Assembly: GCF_021491355.1 (NCBI RefSeq)
Contig: NZ_JAKENF010000002.1
Coordinates: 620,001 to 684,000 of the forward strand
Direction: 5' to 3'
Source: Alitabrizicola rongguiensis
GTDB lineage: Bacteria; Pseudomonadota; Alphaproteobacteria; Rhodobacterales; Rhodobacteraceae
DNA length: 64,000 bases
The notes below the pieces were generated by a model. The model had not been told where the DNA came from. It was given only the letters and a program-made list of their open reading frames with translations, and ran no database searches. Positions 51,619-59,833 of the stretch are shown one piece after another. How positions within the stretch are numbered: the stretch's first letter is position 1; every line of letters starts with the position of its first letter. Made by a program: the position numbers and the translations under genes.

Positions 51619-54450
51619 ATGAAGCCCGCATTCGCTCTCAACATTACCGACGACCGTATCAGTCTTCTGCACCGGACTTCCAGCGGCTGGCTGGAAGTTG
51701 GCGGTGTCGGATTGGACAGCGCCGAGATCACCGAGACAATCGGCTATCTGCGCAGTACGGCGCAAACGCTCGATCCGCGCGGTTTGACCTGCAAGGTCGT
51801 TATCCCGAATTCGCAGATCCTCTACCTCTCCGTCGAGGCGCCGGGCCCCGACGCCGCAAGCCGTCGCGCGCAAATCCGCGCAGGTCTGGAAGGGCGGACA
51901 CCCTATGCAGTCGATGATCTTGTCTTCGATTGGTGGGGCAAGGGCGACACTGTGCAGGTCGCCGTCGTCGCCCGCGAAACTCTGGACGAGGCTGAAGCCT
52001 TCGCCGTTTCGCAGAAGCTCAACCCGATGTCCTTCGTTGCCATCCCGCCGACAAGCCAGTTCGGCGGCGAGCCGTGGTTCGGGCCGACGGCCTTCGCGCC
52101 GACTCTTCTGGGTCCGGGCGAGAAGATCGAGCGCGATCAGGATCCCATCCACATCGTGGGGCGTGCGGCGATCCCCCTACCCGCATCCGCGCCCAACGAC
52201 GCCGAGGCTGAGCAAGAGCCTCTCGAAGCGATGGAAGAGGCCGAGGAGCCGATGATTCCCGTCGCTGTCGGGGAACCGCTGGCCGTCGAGCCCGACCCGG
52301 AGCCCGAAGCGCCGTTCTCCGAGGTCGACGAGCCCTTCGAAGAGATCGAGGCCCTGCCGGCGGTGACCGCGGCAGAGATCGTCGAGCCGCCGCTGGCTGA
52401 TCCTCTGCCCGTCACAGAGACAGAAGCCCCCGCCGAGCCCGAACCCGTGCTGGCCGAGACCGACCAGAAGGCGGTCAAGCGCGCCGCCGCCGCGGCCGTG
52501 CGCAATGCACGGGCGGCCGCACGTGCGGAGCCGCCGCGCGTTCCGCCCGCCGCGCCGCGCGCCCCGGCCATCGGCCCGGCAACGCGTCCTGCCGGCAAGG
52601 CAACGCGCCCTGCGGCCGAGGCGATCTCGCCGCTCGAACAGCTCACGGCAACCGTCAAGTCGCGGGGAGAGTCCGGCAAGGTCAAGGCGTCGGGTGCGAT
52701 GGTCACCGCCCAGACGATCGCCGTACCAAAAGAGCGCCGTCATTCCCCTGCGCCAGAGGCGACGCCCGCACCTCCGGCTCAACCACGTACGGAAACAGAG
52801 GCCGAGTCGATGACCGTCTTCGGCGCGCGGCGCGGCGGCACGCGCGGCAAGCCGAAGTATCTGGGCCTGATCCTGACGGCGATCCTGCTGGGATTCCTCG
52901 CCGCAGTTGCGGTCTGGTCGTCTATCTTCCTGGCGTCCTGGTTCAATCCCGACGAGCCCCGTGTGGAGATGGCGGCGGTCACGGCTGACGGCGTTGCGGC
53001 ACCTTCTCAGGACACGGTGGCCGACCAAACGGCGGGCGACGCAACGGCTGCGGATGTCGCGTCCCAAGGTACATCAGAGCTGCCTTCGCCCGAAGACGAA
53101 GCCCTTGCTGACGGCCAGGATATCGACCCCGAAGCCGAAGACATGCCGGCAGACGCCGCTGCAGTGGCTGGCGAAAGCCCCACTGAGACGGATAGCGGCG
53201 ATACGACAGCTGTGGCTGCCGCCACTCCGGCTGGCGATGGAACCTCGACCCCGGCAGACGAGGCTTCGGCCACGGTTCCGACGGCGGCGGCCACAGTCGG
53301 CACCGATACCACCCGCAATCCCGGCGACGAGCCGCAGGACGAGATTTTCCTGTCGACCGCCGCACCCGCTCCCGCCACGTCGGACGCAATCGCCCTTGCC
53401 GCGCCACTGACCGCACCCGATGCGGTGCCACCAGCGCAACCCGATCCGCCCCCGTTCGGCACGACTTATCAGTTTGACGCGGCCGGCCGGATCATTCCGA
53501 CCAAGGAAGGCATTGTCACGCCCGAAGGCGTGATGCTGGTCGCCGGCAAGCCCCCCATCGTGCCGCCCGTTCGTCCCGCAGCCGCTGCGGTGGTCGCGCC
53601 AGCGGCTACGACGGATGCGCTGTCGGATCTGCCCGCGGCCACGGCCGAAGCGGTCGCGCCGGTGCAGGTTGTCGACCCGGCATTGGCCAAGTTGAAGCCG
53701 AAGCTGCGTCCCGAGGGGCTGGTGCCCCCCCAGACCGCCGGACAGGATGACGACGGTGCCGCCCTGCCCGCCGAAACCGATACCCGCATGGCAAGCCTGC
53801 GCCCACGTGCACGGTCGGCTGAAGTCTTTGCCGCGAACAATGCCGCGCTCGAAGAGCAACAGGCCTCATCGGCAGCCGATGCGTCGCTGGTAACGGCCGC
53901 GCTCGAAGACGGTGGTAGCCCGCTGGCTGTGGCCGTGTCGCGCAAGCCGGCACCGCGCCCCATCGTAACCGATACATCGATCGAGAACGCCGTGGCCGAG
54001 GCCGCGGCGATGACCGTCGCCCTGCCCGATCCCAAACCGGCGCAGGAACCGACGCTGGCACTGGCTTTGCCCGAGCCCGATCCCGAACCGGTTGCTCAAC
54101 CAGCCCCGAAAGCTGGCAAGAAAGCTGCGGCTGCGCCGTCCGATGACACTGCAGCGGTCGAGGCGGACGAGGCGGATACGAAGGATGCGGCCCCCAACCT
54201 GCCGACCAAGGCAAGTGTCGCCAAGAAGGCCACCTTCGCGAATGCCCTGAACCTGTCGAAGACCAACCTGATTGGCGTTTATGGCACGCCATCCAATCGC
54301 TACGCGCTCGTGCGCCAGCCCTCCGGCCGCTACGTGAAGGTCGAAGTCGGTGACCGGATCGATGGCGGCCAGGTGGCGGCGATCACGCAAAGCGAGCTTC
54401 GCTATGTCAAGAATGGGCAGACCGTCACGCTGTCCATGCCGCGCGGCTAA
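51619..54450 (+). CDS. Large bitopic membrane protein: GspL/PilM-like N-domain, PilP/GspC-like C-domain
   Basis: A 943-residue protein. Residues ~1-165 resemble the actin-like cytoplasmic head of GspL/PilM (ALNITDDRISLLHR start, then LEGRTPYAVDDLVFDW). Residues ~190-400 are acidic, then Ala/Pro/Arg-rich linker. One membrane helix lies at ~414-441. The long outer part is Ala/Pro/Asp/Glu-rich and low in complexity. The last ~75 residues fold like a PilP/GspC HR domain: NLIGVYGTPSNRYALVR, GRYVKVEVGDRIDGGQV (trimmed). No secretion or pilus genes are near. Function is unknown; the domain reading is by eye. Confidence 0.65.
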   Translation: MKPAFALNITDDRISLLHRTSSGWLEVGGVGLDSAEITETIGYLRSTAQTLDPRGLTCKVVIPNSQILYLSVEAPGPDAASRRAQIRAGLEGRTPYAVDDLVFDWWGKGDTVQVAVVARETLDEAEAFAVSQKLNPMSFVAIPPTSQFGGEPWFGPTAFAPTLLGPGEKIERDQDPIHIVGRAAIPLPASAPNDAEAEQEPLEAMEEAEEPMIPVAVGEPLAVEPDPEPEAPFSEVDEPFEEIEALPAVTAAEIVEPPLADPLPVTETEAPAEPEPVLAETDQKAVKRAAAAAVRNARAAARAEPPRVPPAAPRAPAIGPATRPAGKATRPAAEAISPLEQLTATVKSRGESGKVKASGAMVTAQTIAVPKERRHSPAPEATPAPPAQPRTETEAESMTVFGARRGGTRGKPKYLGLILTAILLGFLAAVAVWSSIFLASWFNPDEPRVEMAAVTADGVAAPSQDTVADQTAGDATAADVASQGTSELPSPEDEALADGQDIDPEAEDMPADAAAVAGESPTETDSGDTTAVAAATPAGDGTSTPADEASATVPTAAATVGTDTTRNPGDEPQDEIFLSTAAPAPATSDAIALAAPLTAPDAVPPAQPDPPPFGTTYQFDAAGRIIPTKEGIVTPEGVMLVAGKPPIVPPVRPAAAAVVAPAATTDALSDLPAATAEAVAPVQVVDPALAKLKPKLRPEGLVPPQTAGQDDDGAALPAETDTRMASLRPRARSAEVFAANNAALEEQQASSAADASLVTAALEDGGSPLAVAVSRKPAPRPIVTDTSIENAVAEAAAMTVALPDPKPAQEPTLALALPEPDPEPVAQPAPKAGKKAAAAPSDDTAAVEADEADTKDAAPNLPTKASVAKKATFANALNLSKTNLIGVYGTPSNRYALVRQPSGRYVKVEVGDRIDGGQVAAITQSELRYVKNGQTVTLSMPRG

Positions 54451-54527
54451 AACGGGCTTTCGCATTCCTGACTGACATGAAAGGCTGATCCCCGGTCCGG
54501 CATGGGCCGCGCCTTGACGGGTCTCGG

Positions 54528-56396
54528 ATGGAACTCTTCATCACTCATGCCAGCATCTATCTGGCCGCCGCCGTGTTGCTGGTGCCTCTTTCGGTGCGGC
54601 TGGGCCTGGGGTCGGTTCTGGGTTTCCTGTCGGCAGGCATCGTGATCGGGCCGATTCTTGGTCTGGTCGGCGCCGAGACGGGCGAGATCCAGCACTTTGC
54701 CGAATTCGGCGTCGTCATGCTGCTCTTTGTCATCGGGCTGGAGCTTGAACCGCGCGCCCTGTGGGACATGCGCAAGAGGCTGATCGGCCTGGGCGGGCTG
54801 CAGGTGGCACTGACCAGCCTCGCCATCGGCGGGCTGGCGATGATTGTCGGTCTGAGCTGGCCTGCAGCGCTGACGGTCGGGCTGACTTTGTCCCTGTCCT
54901 CGACGGCGATCGTGCTTCAGACACTGACCGAGAAGAATCTGCTGCGGAGTCCGGGGGGGCGATCGGTCTTCGCCGTCCTGCTGAGCCAGGACCTTGCCGT
55001 GGTGCCGATCCTTGCGCTGGTGCCGCTTCTGGCAGGGATCGGCGGTCTGGTGCCGGCGGCGCCCGAGACCGCAGAGGCCTCGATGCCTGAAATCGCGACG
55101 CTGATCGACTCGCTTCCCGGCTGGGCCGCTACACTCGTGACACTCACGGTCGTGGTCGCAATCGTGCTGGGCGGGCATTTCCTGTCACGGCCGGTGTTCC
55201 GCTTCGTTCATGCCTCGCGCCTGCCCGAGATGTCGACCTTCATCTCGCTTCTGATCGTGTTGGGAATTGCCCTGGCCATGATGGCGGTCGGCCTTTCCCC
55301 CGCGCTCGGCACCTTCCTTGCCGGCGTCGTTCTGGCAAGTTCGGAATTCCGCCACCAGATCGAGGTCGACATCCAGCCCTTCAAGGGTCTGCTGATGGGC
55401 ATCTTCTTCATGACCGTCGGGGCGCAGATTGACCTCGGCATGCTGGCTGACAACCTTGTCCTCGTGCTGTGCCTGACGTTGGCGGTGATCGCCGTCAAGG
55501 TCGCCGTGCTCTTCGGCCTTGGCCTGGTCTTCGGGTTGCGGCGCGCAGACATCTGGCTTTTCGCGCTTGGGCTGGCTCAGGCAGGCGAATTCGCGTTCCT
55601 TCTGACCGGCTTTGCCAATCAGCAGCGCCTGCTGGCCGATCCTCAGTCGCAGATCCTGCTTTTGGTCATCGCCATGACCATGGTCCTGACTCCGCTGCTT
55701 TTCGTCCTGCAGGAGTGGATCAGCGCCCGGGCGGCCCGTGACGCGGCCGAGCGGGACCCCGACCGCATCGAGGAGCGCGGCCGGGTCATCATCGCCGGCA
55801 TCGGCAGGTTCGGGCAGGTCGTGAACCGGCTGGTGCGCACCAGCGGGCTGGAGACGGTCGTACTCGATGCCGACATCTCGACGATTGAGCTGATGCGCCG
55901 CTTCGGAGTGAAGGGGTATTTCGGCGATCCATCGCGCCACGAGCTGCTCGAAGCCGCGGGCCTGGCCACAGCCGAGGTGCTGGTCGTGGCCGTCGACAAA
56001 CGCGAGGCGGCGACGCAGATCGTGAGCCACGCACGCAAAGTTCGACCGGACCTTCACATCGTCGCGCGTGCCCGCGACCGGGTGCATGTCTACGAGCTGT
56101 TTCAGGCCGGCGCGAATGACATCGTGCGCGAAACCTTCGACTCGTCCGTCAGGGCCGGGCGCTATGTCCTGGAAAACATGGGCTTCACCGAATACGAGGC
56201 GGCGAAACTGTCGCAGACCTATTACAAGGTCGACCGTGCAGCGATGCGCGATCTGGCCCAGCTTTGGGTGCCGGGACAGCCCGTGCATCTGAACGAAGCT
56301 TATGTCGCCCGCGCAAAGCAACTCGACCGAGACCTTGAGACAGCGCTGATCGAGGAACTTGATCAGAACCGCCGCAACCCCGACGCGGCCGAATAG
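54528..56396 (+). CDS. CPA2-family cation:proton antiporter (KefB type)
   Basis: A 622-residue inner membrane protein. About twelve helices (~1-395) contain GFLSAGIVIGP, VMLLFVIGLELEPR, LSLSSTAIVLQTL and FLAGVVLASSEFRHQIE of the Na+/H+ exchanger fold. A cytoplasmic TrkA-N domain follows (VIIAGIGRFGQVVNRLV ... VVLDAD), binding NAD(H). KefB/KefC proteins release potassium against electrophiles under glutathione control; this is the nearest family. No KefG/F-like partner gene is adjacent. No strong ribosome site is seen before ATG 54528. Confidence 0.88.
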   Translation: MELFITHASIYLAAAVLLVPLSVRLGLGSVLGFLSAGIVIGPILGLVGAETGEIQHFAEFGVVMLLFVIGLELEPRALWDMRKRLIGLGGLQVALTSLAIGGLAMIVGLSWPAALTVGLTLSLSSTAIVLQTLTEKNLLRSPGGRSVFAVLLSQDLAVVPILALVPLLAGIGGLVPAAPETAEASMPEIATLIDSLPGWAATLVTLTVVVAIVLGGHFLSRPVFRFVHASRLPEMSTFISLLIVLGIALAMMAVGLSPALGTFLAGVVLASSEFRHQIEVDIQPFKGLLMGIFFMTVGAQIDLGMLADNLVLVLCLTLAVIAVKVAVLFGLGLVFGLRRADIWLFALGLAQAGEFAFLLTGFANQQRLLADPQSQILLLVIAMTMVLTPLLFVLQEWISARAARDAAERDPDRIEERGRVIIAGIGRFGQVVNRLVRTSGLETVVLDADISTIELMRRFGVKGYFGDPSRHELLEAAGLATAEVLVVAVDKREAATQIVSHARKVRPDLHIVARARDRVHVYELFQAGANDIVRETFDSSVRAGRYVLENMGFTEYEAAKLSQTYYKVDRAAMRDLAQLWVPGQPVHLNEAYVARAKQLDRDLETALIEELDQNRRNPDAAE

Positions 56397-56397
56397 G

Positions 56398-57414
56398 TCA
56401 GCCGCCCGAGACGCCTGCCTCGGCGAAGGTTGCCATGCCGGAATGGCAGGCGATCGCGCCCTTCAGCACCCCGATCGCAAGGGCCGCGCCAGAGCCTTCG
56501 CCCAGACGCAGACCAAGGCTCAGAAGCGGGTCCTTGCCGAGCGCGGCCAGCAGCTTCTGATGCGCCTGTTCGGCGCTGGCATGACCGGCGACCGCATGAT
56601 CGAGCGCGCCCGGCGCGGCCCGGTCGAGCACGGCAGCCGAAGCGGTGCAGATGAAGCCGTCGAGAATGACGGGGATCCGCTCTTCCCGCGCCCGGGCGAC
56701 CGCGCCGGCCATGGCGGCCAGCTCGCGCCCGCCAAGGCAGCGCATGACCTCTAGCGGGTCGCCGAGCACGTCGCGATGCAGGGCCAGCCCCTCCTCGACC
56801 ACGCTGGTCTTGAGCGACAGGCCCTTGTCGTCAAGGCCGGTACCCCTGCCCGTCCAGTCAGCCGCGGTGCCGCCGAACAGCGCACAGGCTAGCGCCGCAG
56901 CGGGCGTCGTATTGCCGATGCCCATCTCGCCGGTCACCAGAAGGTCCGCAGAAGGATCGACCGCCTCCCATCCCGCGGCCAAAGCGGCGACCAGTTCATC
57001 CTCGGTCATCGCCGGACCGGCGGTAAAATCCTGCGTCGGGCGATCGAGATCCAGCGCAACAACCGCCATTGTGGCCCCGAAGGCCTTGGACAGCTGGTTG
57101 ATCGCTGCCCCGCCTGCCTGGAAGTTCGCGACCATCTGCACCGTCACCTCGGGCGGAAAGGCAGAGACTCCGCGCGCCGCGACGCCATGGTTGCCAGCGA
57201 AGATCACGACCTGCGGGCGTTCCAGCAAAGGCCGGGGAGTGCCGCGCCAACCGGCATACCAGATCGCCAGGTCTTCCAGTCGTCCAAGCGCGCCCGGAGG
57301 CTTCGTCAGCTGTCCGTTCCGATCCTGCGCGCCGGCAATGGCCAAGCGATCCGGCCCTGGCAAGGCGTTCAGTCGATTGCGGAATTCGGCGATGCTCGAA
57401 AAGGGCGCGGGCAT
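56398..57414 (-). CDS. cobT: Nicotinate-nucleotide--dimethylbenzimidazole phosphoribosyltransferase
   Basis: CobT makes alpha-ribazole phosphate, the lower ligand precursor of cobalamin. The 338 residues include [39 protein letters not shown] (trimmed), [14 protein letters not shown] and [13 protein letters not shown], and the C-terminal [15 protein letters not shown] 57414 is preferred over the ATG twelve bases upstream because GAGG lies well placed before it. It is divergent from cobS, as in other Rhodobacteraceae-like layouts, with 78 bases between. Confidence 0.96.
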   Translation of the reverse strand: MPAPFSSIAEFRNRLNALPGPDRLAIAGAQDRNGQLTKPPGALGRLEDLAIWYAGWRGTPRPLLERPQVVIFAGNHGVAARGVSAFPPEVTVQMVANFQAGGAAINQLSKAFGATMAVVALDLDRPTQDFTAGPAMTEDELVAALAAGWEAVDPSADLLVTGEMGIGNTTPAAALACALFGGTAADWTGRGTGLDDKGLSLKTSVVEEGLALHRDVLGDPLEVMRCLGGRELAAMAGAVARAREERIPVILDGFICTASAAVLDRAAPGALDHAVAGHASAEQAHQKLLAALGKDPLLSLGLRLGEGSGAALAIGVLKGAIACHSGMATFAEAGVSGG

Positions 57415-57492
57415 TGGTGACCTCATGGATTGCCTTGCGCGCCTTGGTTAGCGATAAGCCCGGACAAGGGCCAGCACGGAAAGGGCATTGCT

Positions 57493-58248
57493 TTGACCGG
57501 GAACGACAACGATCGCCCGCGGCTTGCGGATGTGAAGGCGGCCGTCGGGCTCTTGACCCGCTTGCCGGTCCCGATGCGCCCCAACACGTCGATGCGGGGC
57601 GGTGCAGCGGCATGGGCTTGGCCTCTGGCGGGCCTGACCATCGGCGCCCTCGGCGCTCTCGCAGGCTCTTTGGCCCTGGCCGTTGGACTTGGCGCCGGGC
57701 CCGCCGCGGGGCTGTGCATCCTGGTGCAGGTTGTGACGACGGGCGCGATGCACGAGGACGGGCTGGCCGATGTCGCCGATGGTTTCTGGGGCGGCTGGAC
57801 CCGGGCGCGGCGCCTCGAAATCATGAAAGACAGCCGTATCGGCACTTATGGCGTGCTGGCACTGGTTCTGGCCGTACTCCTGCGGTGGCTTGCATTGACC
57901 GCGCTGTTCGGATCGGGTCAATGGCAGGTGGTGATCGCCGCCGCCACGCTAAGCCGCGCGCCGATGGCGGTGCTTATGGCGGCTTTGCCGAACGCCAGAG
58001 GCGCGGGCCTGTCGCATGCCGTCGGCCGCCCTTCGGCTGCGGCTGCGGGCGGGGCTGTAGCGCTTGCCTTTGGTCTGGCGACGCTCTTTCTGGAGAAGGA
58101 CGTCCTTTATGCAAGCCTCGTTGCAGTGCTTGCGACCTTCGCAGTCGCGCTTGTGGCCCGGTCGAAGATCGGCGGCCAGACCGGCGACGTGCTGGGTGCC
58201 GCGCAGCAGGTCAGTGAGATCGCGATGCTGCTGATGCTTGCCCCTTGA
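57493..58248 (+). CDS. cobS: Adenosylcobinamide-GDP ribazoletransferase
   Basis: CobS joins alpha-ribazole to adenosylcobinamide-GDP at the inner membrane, the end of cobalamin assembly. The product from TTG 57493 is 251 residues with several helices; TRLPVPMRPNTS, HEDGLADVADGFWGG, MKDSRIGTYGVLAL and GGQTGDVLGAAQQVSE are family motifs. The TTG start is chosen because GGAAAGGG lies eight bases upstream and it gives the usual length; an earlier in-frame TTG is unlikely. No cobalamin riboswitch fits in the short spacer. Confidence 0.93.
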   Translation: MTGNDNDRPRLADVKAAVGLLTRLPVPMRPNTSMRGGAAAWAWPLAGLTIGALGALAGSLALAVGLGAGPAAGLCILVQVVTTGAMHEDGLADVADGFWGGWTRARRLEIMKDSRIGTYGVLALVLAVLLRWLALTALFGSGQWQVVIAAATLSRAPMAVLMAALPNARGAGLSHAVGRPSAAAAGGAVALAFGLATLFLEKDVLYASLVAVLATFAVALVARSKIGGQTGDVLGAAQQVSEIAMLLMLAP

Positions 58249-58262
58249 TCCACAAATGAAAA

Positions 58263-58287
58263 GCGCCGCACCCTTGGGGTGCGGCGC
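58263..58287. terminator. Hairpin between cobS and carD
   Basis: Perfect 11-bp stem GCGCCGCACCC (58263-58273) / GGGTGCGGCGC (58277-58287) with a three-base loop, fifteen bases after the cobS stop and 33 before the convergent carD stop. No long U-run is present on either side. Confidence 0.65.
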
Positions 58288-58319
58288 AAGTCATTCGATG
58301 GGATGAGCCGATCAGAGGA

Positions 58320-58829
58320 TCAGGCGGCGCGCGAAACCAGCACGTCGTCCACGGCCTTCTGCGCGCCAGCTTCGTCATAGCCGGCCACGGCGGCCACCTC
58401 GCGGGTCAGACGCTCAAGCGCCGCCTCATAAAGCTGACGCTCGGAATAGCTTTGCTCGCGCTGATCATCGGTGCGATGCAGGTCGCGCACCACTTCGGCG
58501 ATCGACAAGAGGTCGCCCGAATTGATCTTCTGCTCGTATTCCTGAGCGCGGCGCGACCACATCGCACGCTTCACCTTGGCCTTGCCCTTCAGCGTATCGA
58601 GCGCCTTCGTCACCACGTCCGGCGAAGACAGCTGGCGCATGCCGATCTCGGTCGCCTTGTGGGTCGGAACCCGGAGGGTCATCTTGTCCTTCTCGAAGGA
58701 GATGACGAACAGTTCCAGCTTGATCCCGGCGATTTCCTGTTCCTCGATCGAAACGATCCGACCGACGCCATGCGCCGGGTAGACAACGAATTCATTGGGA
58801 CGGAACTCTGGCTTCTTCGATTTGCTCAT
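58320..58829 (-). CDS. carD: CarD-family RNA polymerase-binding regulator
   Basis: A 169-residue protein of the CarD/CdnL type. The N-terminal Tudor-like RNA polymerase-interacting domain (FVVYPAHGVGRIVSIEEQEIAG, trimmed) binds the beta subunit; the helical C-terminal domain (KRAMWSRRAQEYEQKINSGDL, trimmed, then EVVRDLHR) holds the conserved Trp that inserts near the -10 element. It stabilises open promoter complexes. The fdxA, S4 and helicase genes upstream are on the same strand, a layout common in this family of bacteria. Confidence 0.95.
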   Translation of the reverse strand: MSKSKKPEFRPNEFVVYPAHGVGRIVSIEEQEIAGIKLELFVISFEKDKMTLRVPTHKATEIGMRQLSSPDVVTKALDTLKGKAKVKRAMWSRRAQEYEQKINSGDLLSIAEVVRDLHRTDDQREQSYSERQLYEAALERLTREVAAVAGYDEAGAQKAVDDVLVSRAA

Positions 58830-58983
58830 TCAGTCGCTTCCTCGGGTTGGAGGCCATCGAACCGACAACAATTCCATCGACCGCGGCGGGCACCTCGGCG
58901 ATGAAGATTAATTTGTCATCGGAAAGCCGCCCCAGATCAGCCAGTCTGGGCCGGTGTCAGGCTCCGTGCTTGTTTGTAACAAT

Positions 58984-59012
58984 GATATAGCACAAAAAAG
59001 GCGTGATTCCAA
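58984..59012 (-). promoter_or_regulatory. Likely carD promoter
   Basis: On the minus strand TTGGAA (59012-59007) and TATATC (58989-58984) are 17 bases apart, a good promoter pair. Transcription would start near 58977, leaving a leader of about 148 bases that contains the hairpin CCCAGA...TCTGGG (58931-58950). Nothing else was seen in the 295-base gap 58830-59124. Confidence 0.5.
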
Positions 59013-59124
59013 CTCCAGCAGCCCTACGCCGATGAGTTTTTACCCCGCGTAAAGTGTCGGTTTTGTGCATTTTGTCGTGATCGCCACCTTTGTCAGGTGC
59101 GAATCGGTTCGTTCTTGCGCCCGT

Positions 59125-59463
59125 TCAGCCGCCCGCTCCGGCAGCTTCCGAGAAGTACTTGGACAGCTTGTCAGGCTCACCGTCGCGGTCCTTGGCCTCG
59201 GGGAGCGGATCCTTCCGGGTCACGATGACCGGCCACATCTCGGAATACTTGCGGTTGAACTCGACCCATTTCTCCATATCCGGCTCAGTATCCGGCCGGA
59301 TTGCGTCAGCCGGGCATTCCGGCTCGCAGACGCCGCAGTCGATGCACTCGTCGGGATGGATGACGAGCATGTTCTCGCCTTCGTAGAAGCAGTCGACCGG
59401 GCACACCTCGACGCAGTCGGTGTATTTGCAGGCGATGCAGTTATCGATCACGACATAGGTCAT
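59125..59463 (-). CDS. fdxA: Seven-iron ferredoxin FdxA
   Basis: A 112-residue cytoplasmic electron carrier with one 3Fe-4S and one 4Fe-4S cluster. Cysteines at 9, 12, 17, 21, 25, 40, 43, 46 and 50 supply the ligands ([17 protein letters not shown] and [12 protein letters not shown]). The long C-terminal tail ([16 protein letters not shown]) is typical of the FdxA type in proteobacteria. Its partner enzyme is unknown. It lies between carD and the S4 gene on the same strand. Confidence 0.95.
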   Translation of the reverse strand: MTYVVIDNCIACKYTDCVEVCPVDCFYEGENMLVIHPDECIDCGVCEPECPADAIRPDTEPDMEKWVEFNRKYSEMWPVIVTRKDPLPEAKDRDGEPDKLSKYFSEAAGAGG

Positions 59464-59515
59464 GGCTGGCCCCGGTTCGTTCCTTCCGCGCGTCTAGCTA
59501 GAGCACGGGCGCGGA

Positions 59516-59815
59516 TCATTCAAGCGGGCTTCGCGTCCCGTCCGTCGCATCGAGGTCGAGGTAGAGCGCCTGTGCTTCGCTGGCCGGTCCGCGCCTTGCA
59601 CCCAGGGTCAGCACCCGGATCAGCCGGATGCGTCCACCCTGAGGAAAGGTGAGGGTGTCGCCCTCGCCCACCGGATGTGCGGGCTTGGCGATCTTCTGTC
59701 CATTCAGCCGCACATGACCCGCCGCGACTTCCGCTGTGGCAAGGCTGCGAGTCTTGAAGAAGCGCGCATGCCAAAGCCACTTGTCGATGCGCTCGGTCGG
59801 GCGCGGGCCGGTCAA
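59516..59815 (-). CDS. S4-domain RNA-binding protein (HslR/Hsp15 type)
   Basis: A 99-residue protein with an S4 RNA-binding domain: RIDKWLWHARFFKTRSLATA (trimmed at the ends) and GHVRLNGQKIAKPAHPVGEGD. Hsp15 of E. coli binds stalled 50S subunits carrying peptidyl-tRNA after heat shock; this role is inferred. The start is TTG at 59815, supported by TTGGAGACGG eight bases upstream; no ATG is available. The helicase gene ends 18 bases before it, so the two are an operon. Confidence 0.88.
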   Translation of the reverse strand: MTGPRPTERIDKWLWHARFFKTRSLATAEVAAGHVRLNGQKIAKPAHPVGEGDTLTFPQGGRIRLIRVLTLGARRGPASEAQALYLDLDATDGTRSPLE

Positions 59816-59833
59816 CGGGCCGTCTCCAAGTGG

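Noticed and set aside
57415-57492. Cobalamin riboswitch between cobT and cobS
   Set aside because: The spacer is only 78 bases, too short for the aptamer, and no B12-box sequence was seen.
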